6,165 nucleotides of DNA from Ignavibacteriaceae bacterium. GTDB lineage: Bacteria > Bacteroidota > Ignavibacteria > Ignavibacteriales > Ignavibacteriaceae. The stretch's first letter is position 1, and each line of letters starts with the position of its first letter. Below, piece after piece: positions 1-5,258 of this stretch. The translations under genes and the position numbers were made by a program. The stretch spans positions 1 through 6,165 of the forward strand of contig JARLHB010000154.1 of assembly GCA_031292465.1 (NCBI GenBank), in the 5' to 3' direction. The notes under the pieces are model-generated. The model saw only the letters and a program-made list of their open reading frames with translations. It was not told the DNA's origin and searched no databases.

Positions 1-1487
1 GCATAAATACCGGGATTTATTTTTTTCGCCTGATCCAGCCCAATTCTTGAAGCAACCCGGTCTGATATTGCAAATACAATCATTGATGCTTTCTTTATTC
101 CCGCTATTTCCAGAATTTCTTCACGGGTAATATCGCCGTAAATAATATTTTCACCCTTTGATTTTTCTTCCTTTACTACTTCGGGATTCATTTCAACTAC
201 AATATATCTTATACCCGTTTCCTTCAATACCCTTGCAAGGTTTCTTCCATTCAGGCCAAAACCTGCAATAATCACATGGTCTGTCAGTTTTAGTCCGTTA
301 CCATCTTCTTTACGTAATTTGTCTATCTGCCCTATACCGTAGCCAAGCGCCGGCGCTAACTTCATTAAGAATGGTGTAAGCAGCATTGTGAAAATTGAAG
401 ATGCAAGAAAAGCATTATAAAAATCTTTTCCCATTAAATTTAATGACAGCCCCGATTGCGAAAGTACAAACGAAAACTCACCAATTTGCGACAGTGTAAG
501 TCCGGCTATAATTGCTATTCTTAAAGGATATTTCAAAGCTTTAATAAGTATTACTATCACTAAAGTCTTTAAAACAATTATCCCTGCCGTCAGCCCCGCT
601 AAAATCAGGAAGTGGTCATAAACAAAATTTATATTCAGCAGCAGGCCTATGGAAACAAAGAATATACTGTTAAATACATCTTTAAGCGGAAGGATTTCTG
701 CGGTAATCTGGTGGCTGAAATCTGATTCCGATAAAATTAAACCGGCAATGAACGCGCCGATTGCAAACGACAATCCGATTAAATTAGTTAAGTATGCAGT
801 ACCAAGCAGCAGTAAAATCGTACCGACAGTAAACGCTTCCCTTATACGCAGCCTTGCAAGCTGGAATAAAATTTTGGGCATAAGGAATTTTGCCAGGACA
901 ACAATCAAAACAACAGCGCCGGAGGCGTATAATAGCTGAAGGATAACCCTTGTAATTGTAATATCACTGCTGCCGCCCAGTACCGGGAGCAGTATAAGCA
1001 TAGGCACAACAGCAACATCCTGAAGTAATAAAACAACAAGTGAAATTCTTCCATAGGGAGTTTCAAGCTCACCACTGTCCTGAAGTATTTTTAAAACAAT
1101 TGCCGTACTGGAAAGGCTTACAAGCATTCCGTAAAACAAAGCTTTGTTAAAAGGAATTTTGAAAAGATAAAAAATACCCGCAGTTAAAATAACAGTAAGT
1201 ACTATCTGAAAGCCGCCGGCATAAAAAAGCGAACGCCGCATTTTTAATAACCTGCTGAATGATACTTCAAGGCCAATAGTAAAAAGTAAAAGAATCACCC
1301 CAATTTCCGCCATTACCTGTATATTTTGCAGGTCGGAAATCAATTTAAAGCCGTATGGGCCAATTATCATTCCCGCAGCTAAAAACCCAAGTATGCTTGG
1401 TATATTAATTTTTTTAAAAAAGAAAATTATCGGAAGGGATACTAATAATATTATTACAATATCTTTTATTATGGTAAATTGAAGCAT
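1..1487 (-). CDS. Monovalent cation:proton antiporter, KefB/CPA2 type (C-terminus cut by window edge)
   Basis: Integral membrane antiporter that should exchange K+ or Na+ for H+ across the inner membrane. I translated the minus strand by hand: it is open from ATG at 1487 to the left edge, giving 495 complete codons. An in-frame TAA lies three codons upstream, so this ATG is the only reasonable start. Residues 1 to about 385 are a chain of hydrophobic segments with CPA2 motifs: GFLAAGMIIGP (34-44), LLLFTIGLEVS (66-76), LSSTAIVLKIL (125-135) and LLQDVAVVP (154-162). The Gln156-Asp157 pair is the expected ion-binding site. After a charged linker, an RCK/TrkA-N Rossmann domain starts near 404: HVIIAGFGLNG (404-414) carries the GxGxxG dinucleotide motif, followed by IVVEMN with acidic Glu432. 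Relatives usually run 550-670 residues with a TrkA-C domain, so the missing part is a window effect and not a truncation. The ion and any ligand (glutathione, NAD, nucleotide) cannot be read from the sequence. Confidence 0.93.
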   Translation of the reverse strand, partial: MLQFTIIKDIVIILLVSLPIIFFFKKINIPSILGFLAAGMIIGPYGFKLISDLQNIQVMAEIGVILLLFTIGLEVSFSRLLKMRRSLFYAGGFQIVLTVILTAGIFYLFKIPFNKALFYGMLVSLSSTAIVLKILQDSGELETPYGRISLVVLLLQDVAVVPMLILLPVLGGSSDITITRVILQLLYASGAVVLIVVLAKFLMPKILFQLARLRIREAFTVGTILLLLGTAYLTNLIGLSFAIGAFIAGLILSESDFSHQITAEILPLKDVFNSIFFVSIGLLLNINFVYDHFLILAGLTAGIIVLKTLVIVILIKALKYPLRIAIIAGLTLSQIGEFSFVLSQSGLSLNLMGKDFYNAFLASSIFTMLLTPFLMKLAPALGYGIGQIDKLRKEDGNGLKLTDHVIIAGFGLNGRNLARVLKETGIRYIVVEMNPEVVKEEKSKGENIIYGDITREEILEIAGIKKASMIVFAISDRVASRIGLDQAKKINPGIY

Positions 1488-1710
1488 AATATTTTATAAT
1501 TGCCTGCCTTTTATTTCATGCAAAATAAATGATTATAAGATTACTCGCAAAAGCCGTAAAAACCCGGATTTTATAAAGTAAAACATTGCATACATTATAT
1601 TTATACCACAAAATTGGCCTTTTATACTATCTGTTATTAAACTTTTTTCCGGTAATTTTGTCTAACTAAAAAATCCATTTCTATGACTGGTGGAAAAATA
1701 GTCATTCAAG

Positions 1711-1739
1711 AATCATTATTTACGTTTTTAATAATGATT
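1711..1739. repeat. Perfect 10-bp inverted repeat, 9-nt spacer
   Basis: AATCATTATT at 1711-1720 is matched exactly by its reverse complement AATAATGATT at 1730-1739, with spacer TACGTTTTT. It sits about 130 bp upstream of the secreted-protein start and about 225 bp upstream of the antiporter start, with no gene ending nearby. A regulator-binding site is therefore as likely as a hairpin. The composition is AT-only apart from one G or C per arm, so chance cannot be excluded in such AT-rich DNA. Confidence 0.45.
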
Positions 1740-1809
1740 AAACATATTATTTAATGATAAAATATTCCGATACTTATTTTATAAAAAATATGATACAAAC
1801 TGCATAACT

Positions 1810-1840
1810 CTTGATTTAAATAGAAATTTTTATATCTTTC
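1810..1840 (+). promoter_or_regulatory. Candidate Bacteroidota-type promoter for the lamin-tail protein
   Basis: CTTG at 1810-1813, a 19-nt spacer, then TATCTTTC at 1833-1840. The known Bacteroidota consensus is TTTG, about 19 nt, TAnnTTTG, so each box differs from it at one position. Transcription would begin within or just after the ATG at 1842, which argues that this ATG is not the start codon and leaves a leader of about 25 nt before GTG 1872. The 13-mer TTTTTATATCTTT (1827-1839) recurs upstream of the paralogous gene at 3501-3513, at nearly the same distance from its start. Confidence 0.5.
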
Positions 1841-1871
1841 TATGACCTTATTATTAAAAAACAGAGGGAAC

Positions 1872-3452
1872 GTGAAACAAATTTTTACAAAGCTTGCATT
1901 ATTCTTATTACTTATTGTTTTCAACGAAAGTTTTGCTCAGACATCGCCGGTTAAAATGAATGAGATTTATTCAAGGGGAACTACTGCGGCCCCAGACTGG
2001 ATAGAATTATATAATGACTCTTCCAATCCGGTTGATATAAGTAATTACAAAATATATGACAACGGCGGCCAATCTGCCACAAAACCTAAAAAAGGATTTC
2101 CTTCAGGCACGGTAATTCCGGCAAAGGGCTTTTATGTTGTTGTAACTGACGGCAGTGATACCAGCGATTTCGGATTATCAAGCAGCGGCGAAGAAGTCTG
2201 GCTTGAAGATTCAGCTGGAACAATTATTCAGGATATAAATTTTCCGGCGTTAAAAACCGGTGAATCTTACAGCAGGGTTCCCGACGGCGGTAATACCTGG
2301 GTAATTCAGGCTACTCAAACTAAAGGCTCATCTAACGGCAGCGGGCCTGTTAAGATGAATGAAATTTATTCGAGAGGCACTGATGCAGACCCCGACTGGA
2401 TTGAATTGTATAATAATTCATCCGATACTTTAGACATAAGCAGTTATAAAATTTATGACATCGGCGGCCAGGGAGGGACAAAGCCCAAAAAAGTTTTTGC
2501 CGCGGGCACAAAAATTTCTCCAAAAGGATTTTACGTTGTAGTAACCGACGGCCCTGATACCAGCGATTTCGGCCTTTCAAGCAGCGGTGAAGAAGTATGG
2601 CTGGAAGATGCAAATGGAACAGTTATACAGGATATTTCTTTCCCTGCCTTAAAGACAGGAGAATCCTACTGCCGAGTACCCGACGGCGCTGACAATTGGA
2701 AAATTTTAGCTACACAAACAAAAGGTGCTTCCAACGTAACCTCCTCAATAGTAATGAATGAAATATATTCAAGAGGGACGGATACAGACCCGGATTGGAT
2801 TGAACTATACAACAATTCAACAGATACGGTTGACATAAGCAAATATAAGATTTATGACATTGGCGGCCAGGGAGGAACAAAGCCCAAAAAAGATTTTGCA
2901 GCGGGTACAAAAATTCCTCCGAAAGGATTTTACGTAGTAGTAACCGACGGCCCTGATACCAGCAACTTCGGCCTTTCAAGCAGCGGTGAAGAAGTATGGT
3001 TGGAAGACAGCACTGCAACAGTTATACAGGATATTTCATTTCCTGCTTTACAAACAGGCGAATCATATTGCAGAGTTCCTGATGGAAGTGGTACATGGGA
3101 AATTCTTACTACACAGACAAAGGGAACATCCAACGGAACTTCTACGGCCGTAACAAATAGTAACAAGCAGGTTACGGAATACCGCTTAAGTCAAAATTAC
3201 CCAAATCCGTTTAATCCTTCTACAACTATATCATTTACTCTTCCCAATGAAGGACATGCTAAACTGGAAGTATTTAACGTACTGGGCAAATGTGTCTCCA
3301 CACTATTAAACGCTAAGTTAAATACAGGCAGTTATCAGGTAGTTTGGAAAGCCAATTTAGAAAGTTCAGGAATATACTTTTATAAATTGTCCGTTCAATC
3401 ATCAGAAGGTAAAGGTTTTATACAGATTAAAAAAATGCTTTTAATAAAATAG
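1872..3452 (+). CDS. Secreted protein with three lamin-tail-like repeats and T9SS type A sorting domain
   Basis: Probable cell-surface or extracellular protein exported by Sec and then the type IX secretion system; 526 residues from GTG 1872. An upstream ATG at 1842 is in frame, but GTG 1872 is preferred for three reasons. AGAGGGA sits just upstream of it, the paralogue at 3547 starts at the same codon of the same leader, and the extra ten residues would precede an otherwise normal signal peptide. Residues 1-22 are the signal peptide, with likely cleavage after SFA-22. Residues 29-427 are three tandem 133-residue repeats with the lamin-tail (LTD) signature MNEIYSRGT, DWIELYN, DISxYKIYD, KGFYVVVTDG, GLSSSGEEVWLED and RVPDG. 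Residues 441-526 are the sorting domain, QNYPNPFNPST (441 on) to the terminal KKMLLIK. No enzymatic domain is visible. Bacterial LTDs are usually accessory modules in surface proteins and nucleases, so a structural or adhesive role is inferred only. Confidence 0.9.
   Translation: MKQIFTKLALFLLLIVFNESFAQTSPVKMNEIYSRGTTAAPDWIELYNDSSNPVDISNYKIYDNGGQSATKPKKGFPSGTVIPAKGFYVVVTDGSDTSDFGLSSSGEEVWLEDSAGTIIQDINFPALKTGESYSRVPDGGNTWVIQATQTKGSSNGSGPVKMNEIYSRGTDADPDWIELYNNSSDTLDISSYKIYDIGGQGGTKPKKVFAAGTKISPKGFYVVVTDGPDTSDFGLSSSGEEVWLEDANGTVIQDISFPALKTGESYCRVPDGADNWKILATQTKGASNVTSSIVMNEIYSRGTDTDPDWIELYNNSTDTVDISKYKIYDIGGQGGTKPKKDFAAGTKIPPKGFYVVVTDGPDTSNFGLSSSGEEVWLEDSTATVIQDISFPALQTGESYCRVPDGSGTWEILTTQTKGTSNGTSTAVTNSNKQVTEYRLSQNYPNPFNPSTTISFTLPNEGHAKLEVFNVLGKCVSTLLNAKLNTGSYQVVWKANLESSGIYFYKLSVQSSEGKGFIQIKKMLLIK
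1956..3152 (+). repeat. Three tandem 399-bp in-frame repeats (lamin-tail modules)
   Basis: Units begin at equivalent Met codons at 1956, 2355 and 2754, exactly 399 nt (133 residues) apart with no indels. By eye, units 2 and 3 differ at about 20 of 133 residues, while units 1 and 2 differ at about 34, mostly at module edges and in surface-like segments. Units 2 and 3 also share long identical DNA runs, for example around 2575-2600 and 2974-2999. The order of events is most simply an older duplication followed by a more recent one producing units 2 and 3. Units 2 and 3 have CRVPDG where unit 1 has SRVPDG. Confidence 0.92.
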
Positions 3453-3500
3453 CATTTTTAGGCTAAAACCGGGGTTATATAAAAAATTATTTGCATATAT

Positions 3501-3546
3501 TTTTTATATCTTTAAAATACTTTTTATTAATTTCTAAAGAGGAAAT
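3501..3546 (+). promoter_or_regulatory. Candidate promoter and ribosome binding site of the short T9SS paralogue
   Basis: TTTTTATATCTTT (3501-3513) contains TATCTTTA, a match to the Bacteroidota TAnnTTTG box except for the last base, 40 nt before the ATG. The lamin-tail gene has the same box 39 nt before its GTG. No TTTG is found at the expected spacing; TTTG at 3490-3493 is only 13 nt away. AAAGAGGAAAT directly precedes ATG 3547 and serves as a Shine-Dalgarno site, paralleling ACAGAGGGAAC before GTG 1872. Independent transcription from the upstream gene is inferred; read-through across the 94-bp gap is possible. Confidence 0.4.
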
Positions 3547-3975
3547 ATGAAACAAATTTTTACAAAGATTACACTTTTCTTACTACTTATAATTTTCAGT
3601 ACGTCTTTTGCTCAATCGTCGCCGGTTAAAAGTAATGAAGTAAATTCTGATGGTAATGGCGCTACTCTTACAAATGGCAAACAGATAGTTACGGATTATC
3701 ACTTGTATCAGAATTACCCTAATCCGTTTAATCCGCAGACAAGAATTACTTATTCATTAAAAGCAAAGGGCCTGGTGCAATTAAATGTTTATAATATTCT
3801 CGGCCAGCTTGTCTGTAAATTAGTAAATGCTTCTCAGGAAGCAGGGACATATTCTGTAACATTCGATGGTACTAATCTTATAAGCGGCATATATGTATAC
3901 GAATTAAAGGTATTATCACCTTCTGATTATACGAACAACTTTACGGCTTCAAGGAAATTAATTCTGATAAAATAA
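3547..3975 (+). CDS. Short secreted protein: signal peptide plus T9SS type A sorting domain, nearly passenger-less
   Basis: A 142-residue paralogue of the preceding protein. Residues 1-22 are a signal peptide almost identical to it (MKQIFTK, hydrophobic core, SFA cleavage site), followed by SPVKxNE, which matches the first residues of lamin-tail unit 1. About 20 residues later, KQIVTDYHL matches the linker that precedes the sorting domain in the neighbour. QNYPNPFNPQT (55 on) through SRKLILIK is a complete T9SS type A domain of about 88 residues. The three lamin-tail modules are absent, and nothing recognisable replaces them. The reading frame is intact and has its own RBS, so it is not an obvious pseudogene. 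It could be a deletion derivative, an ancestral cassette that later received modules, or a functional minimal cargo. Its function is unknown; export to the surface or medium through T9SS is inferred from the domain. Confidence 0.85.
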   Translation: MKQIFTKITLFLLLIIFSTSFAQSSPVKSNEVNSDGNGATLTNGKQIVTDYHLYQNYPNPFNPQTRITYSLKAKGLVQLNVYNILGQLVCKLVNASQEAGTYSVTFDGTNLISGIYVYELKVLSPSDYTNNFTASRKLILIK

Positions 3976-4010
3976 TGTTTTATTAAATATAAATACTGAT
4001 GTTTTATAAG

Positions 4011-4075
4011 CTTATCCCTTGCCCTTGCTCTCAACCTACCTGCTCCCTAAACAAGTGTAAGGGCACAGGGGTAAG
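4011..4075. repeat. Imperfect inverted repeat downstream of the short T9SS gene
   Basis: CTTATCCCTTGCCCTT (4011-4026) is nearly the reverse complement of AAGGGCACAGGGGTAAG (4059-4075), with a 32-nt pyrimidine-rich spacer. It begins about 35 bp after the stop codon. It could terminate the T9SS gene, although no T-run follows directly, or it could be a dispersed intergenic repeat. The GC-rich, C-then-G strand pattern resembles that of the 5044-5149 element but the sequence is different. Confidence 0.5.
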
Positions 4076-4094
4076 TATAATTTCTGCCTGCCGC

Positions 4095-4127
4095 CTTGTA
4101 ACTATTAAAAATTTTTCTTTATCTTAG
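4095..4127 (+). promoter_or_regulatory. Possible promoter of the cobalamin riboswitch transcript
   Basis: CTTG (4095-4098), a 21-nt spacer and TATCTTAG (4120-4127) loosely fit the Bacteroidota TTTG/TAnnTTTG pattern. They lie about 24 nt before the first paired base of the riboswitch aptamer, a sensible place for a start site. The final box has two mismatches, so this is a weak call supported mainly by position. Confidence 0.3.
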
Positions 4128-4150
4128 TATAGTTCTTACAATCAAATAAA

Positions 4151-4284
4151 TTTACGGTGTCCCGGTAATAACGGGAAGTATAGGAAATCCGGTGTAATTC
4201 CGGAACTGACGCGCAACTGTGATAAACACACATATTATTTGCATAAATAATATGTGTGTTTTCAGCCAGGAGACCTGCCGTAAA
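4151..4284 (+). promoter_or_regulatory. Cobalamin (vitamin B12) riboswitch aptamer
   Basis: RNA element that binds a cobalamin and lowers expression of the downstream gene. The highly conserved B12 box AGCCAGGAGACCTGCC lies at 4264-4279 and the core GCGCAACTGTGAT at 4211-4223. The element is closed by a perfect 7-bp P1 stem, TTTACGG (4151-4157) with CCGTAAA (4278-4284). Further visible helices are TCCCG/CGGGA (4160-4164 with 4172-4176) and TCCGG/CCGGA (4188-4192 with 4200-4204). The variable arm is a perfect 17-bp hairpin (4224-4261). The next gene on this strand starts 195 nt downstream and encodes a small membrane protein of a type expected for uptake. The cobalamin form preferred (adenosyl, methyl or hydroxo) cannot be decided by eye. 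Confidence 0.95.
4224..4261 (+). other. Perfect 17-bp hairpin in the riboswitch variable arm
   Basis: AAACACACATATTATTT (4224-4240) pairs without mismatch with AAATAATATGTGTGTTT (4245-4261) around a GCAT loop. It occupies the position between the CAACTGTGAT core and the B12 box where cobalamin riboswitches carry a variable peripheral stem. It is long and AT-rich in its upper half. Confidence 0.85.
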
Positions 4285-4297
4285 TTCATTTTAATCA

Positions 4298-4412
4298 GCC
4301 TTCGCGGAAGTAGTTCTCAACATTTGAACAAGGCCAGGTTAGCACACTAAATTTCTTTCCAGCTTACCTATTCCCGTGAAGTTACAAAATCTGCAGTTTT
4401 AAAATATTGCAG
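4298..4412 (+). promoter_or_regulatory. Structured leader downstream of the aptamer (probable expression platform)
   Basis: The 195 nt between aptamer and start codon can fold extensively. An outer stem CTTCGCGG (4300-4307) pairs with CCGTGAAG (4374-4381), with one G-U. It encloses a small hairpin GTTC/GAAC (4313-4316 with 4326-4329) and a stem AGGTTAGC/GCTTACCT (4336-4343 with 4362-4369) with one T-T mismatch. An alternative helix GCCTT/AAGGC (4298-4302 with 4330-4334) competes for the foot of the outer stem. A further CTGCA/TGCAG pair lies at 4391-4395 and 4408-4412. No GC-rich stem followed by a U-run is evident. A U7 run (4460-4466) sits just before the Shine-Dalgarno GAAAGGA, so translational control is somewhat more likely than termination. 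Confidence 0.5.
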
Positions 4413-4479
4413 CAGTTAATTAAGGGAATTTTAATATTTAAAATTTCTAAACCATGTAATTTTTTTGAAAGGAACTAAA

Positions 4480-5010
4480 ATGAACAAAATAAATATCAAC
4501 GCCAGATTTCTGACAATTACCGGGATGATAATAGCCGGAGCGGTTTTAAGGCTGGTTCCGCATTATCCTAACTTTACACCAATAGCAGCTATCGCGCTTT
4601 TCGGAGGCGCTTACTTCACTAATAAAAAATTAGCGGTTATTGTGCCGTTTTCCGCCATGCTGCTCTCAGACTTAGTGCTGGGATATCATTCAACTTTCCT
4701 TGCAGTTTATATAAGCTTTGCATTAATAGTTGCCATCGGCTTTACCCTTAGGAAGAAAAGAAGCGTCCTAAACATTGCGGCCGCATCAATTTCTTCGTCG
4801 ATTCTATTTTTTATAATTACAAATTTTGCATTTTGGTATACCGGCGCCATGTACCCGATGAATGCCACAGGGTTAGCAGAATGTTATACCGCTGCAATCC
4901 CGTTCTTCAATTCAACTCTTTTAGGCGATTTATTCTATACCGGAGTTTTCTTCGGAGCTTTTGAGTTTGCAAAATACAAGTTGCCAGTTCTTGAAAAAGT
5001 AAAAGCATAA
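4480..5010 (+). CDS. DUF6580-like / ECF S-component-like membrane protein, candidate cobalamin-pathway uptake protein
   Basis: A 176-residue polytopic inner-membrane protein. ATG 4480 is chosen because GAAAGGA (4467-4473) lies 6 nt upstream; the in-frame TTG at 4465 would overlap that site. Hydrophobic segments occur at about 10-26, 35-46, 51-68, 72-90, 96-120 and 142-163. Conserved-looking motifs are RLVPHYPNFTPIAAIALFGG (24-43), SDLVLGYH (63-70), TNFAFW (114-119), and ECYTAAIPFF (134-143) followed by GDLFYT (149-154). This pattern matches the Bacteroidota family I recall as DUF6580, putative transport proteins that resemble the substrate-binding S subunits of ECF vitamin transporters. The upstream cobalamin riboswitch is the strongest clue and suggests a cobalamin, corrinoid precursor or cobalt substrate. 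No ECF ATPase or T subunit lies in this window, so it would have to use one encoded elsewhere or work alone. The family name is from memory and the substrate is inferred. Confidence 0.82.
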   Translation: MNKININARFLTITGMIIAGAVLRLVPHYPNFTPIAAIALFGGAYFTNKKLAVIVPFSAMLLSDLVLGYHSTFLAVYISFALIVAIGFTLRKKRSVLNIAAASISSSILFFIITNFAFWYTGAMYPMNATGLAECYTAAIPFFNSTLLGDLFYTGVFFGAFEFAKYKLPVLEKVKA

Positions 5011-5043
5011 AGTTTAATATATTACCAGTATTGTGCACATTTT

Positions 5044-5149
5044 GATTCCCTCCCCCCGATAAATCGGGGTACTCCCCTTACTAAGGGGAGACTTTTTTAA
5101 GTCCTCCTTTAGTAAAGGAGGTGCCTCCCGGAAGGGAGGCGGAGGATTC
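5044..5149. repeat. 106-nt symmetric palindromic element made of four hairpins
   Basis: Two 47-nt halves (5044-5090 and 5103-5149) are imperfect reverse complements of each other around a 12-nt centre, ACTTTTTTAAGT (5091-5102). Each half contains two hairpins of its own. The left half has CCCCGAT/ATCGGGG (5054-5060 with 5063-5069) and CTCCCCTT/AAGGGGAG (5072-5079 with 5083-5090). The right half has CCTCCTTT/AAAGGAGG (5103-5110 with 5114-5121) and GCCTCCC/GGGAGGC (5123-5129 with 5134-5140) closed by a GGAA loop. The GC-rich arms contrast with the AT-rich surroundings. The architecture resembles bacterial intergenic palindromic units or a small non-autonomous mobile element. Whether it is repeated in the genome cannot be seen here, and I found no clear target-site duplication. 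Confidence 0.75.
5072..5098 (+). terminator. Intrinsic-terminator-like hairpin after the riboswitch-controlled gene
   Basis: An 8-bp GC-rich stem CTCCCCTT/AAGGGGAG with a 3-nt loop is followed at once by AC and six T residues (5093-5098), about 60 nt after the stop codon of the membrane-protein gene. It is part of the larger palindromic element, which may have been co-opted as a terminator. Termination is inferred from the structure alone. Confidence 0.55.
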
Positions 5150-5258
5150 AGAAGGCTTTTATTGTGCAACATCCCTATAAAATATTTGTTCGGAAAAATA
5201 TTCTTGTCCGGATTTATTATTATATAATTTACTGTATTTATCGATTAACATCTGCAAA

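Larger units (their letters stand above)
1488..1871. other. Divergent intergenic region, AT-rich
   Basis: This stretch separates the minus-strand antiporter from the plus-strand secreted protein. It is very AT-rich and contains no convincing ORF or RNA gene. It holds a perfect 10-bp inverted repeat (1711-1739), a weaker 6-bp one (ATGACT at 1683-1688 with AGTCAT at 1700-1705), and a candidate promoter for the rightward gene (1810-1840). I found no confident promoter for the leftward antiporter. A purine-rich AAAAGGCAGG lies on its side of the ATG, but about 15-20 nt away, which is far for a Shine-Dalgarno site. Confidence 0.6.

Noticed and set aside
649..939. Plus-strand 96-codon open frame
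   Set aside because: It lies wholly inside the antiporter gene on the opposite strand, whose translation has clear family motifs throughout. The peptide shows no domain-like pattern.
2350..3166. Minus-strand open frames of 78-102 codons within the lamin-tail gene
   Set aside because: They recur in equivalent places because the underlying 399-bp repeats recur. They are antisense shadows with unlikely composition.
4460..4466. U7 run before the membrane-protein RBS as an intrinsic terminator of the riboswitch
   Set aside because: The only stem near it, around 4425-4445, is AT-only and does not abut the run, so a transcriptional terminator is not supported by eye.
4465..4482. TTG 4465 as start of the DUF6580-like protein
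   Set aside because: It would overlap the GAAAGGA Shine-Dalgarno site that properly serves ATG 4480, and no RBS precedes it beyond the U-run.
5044..5149. CRISPR-like repeat cluster
   Set aside because: The hairpins differ from one another and are not separated by equal unique spacers. The layout is one symmetric palindrome, not an array.
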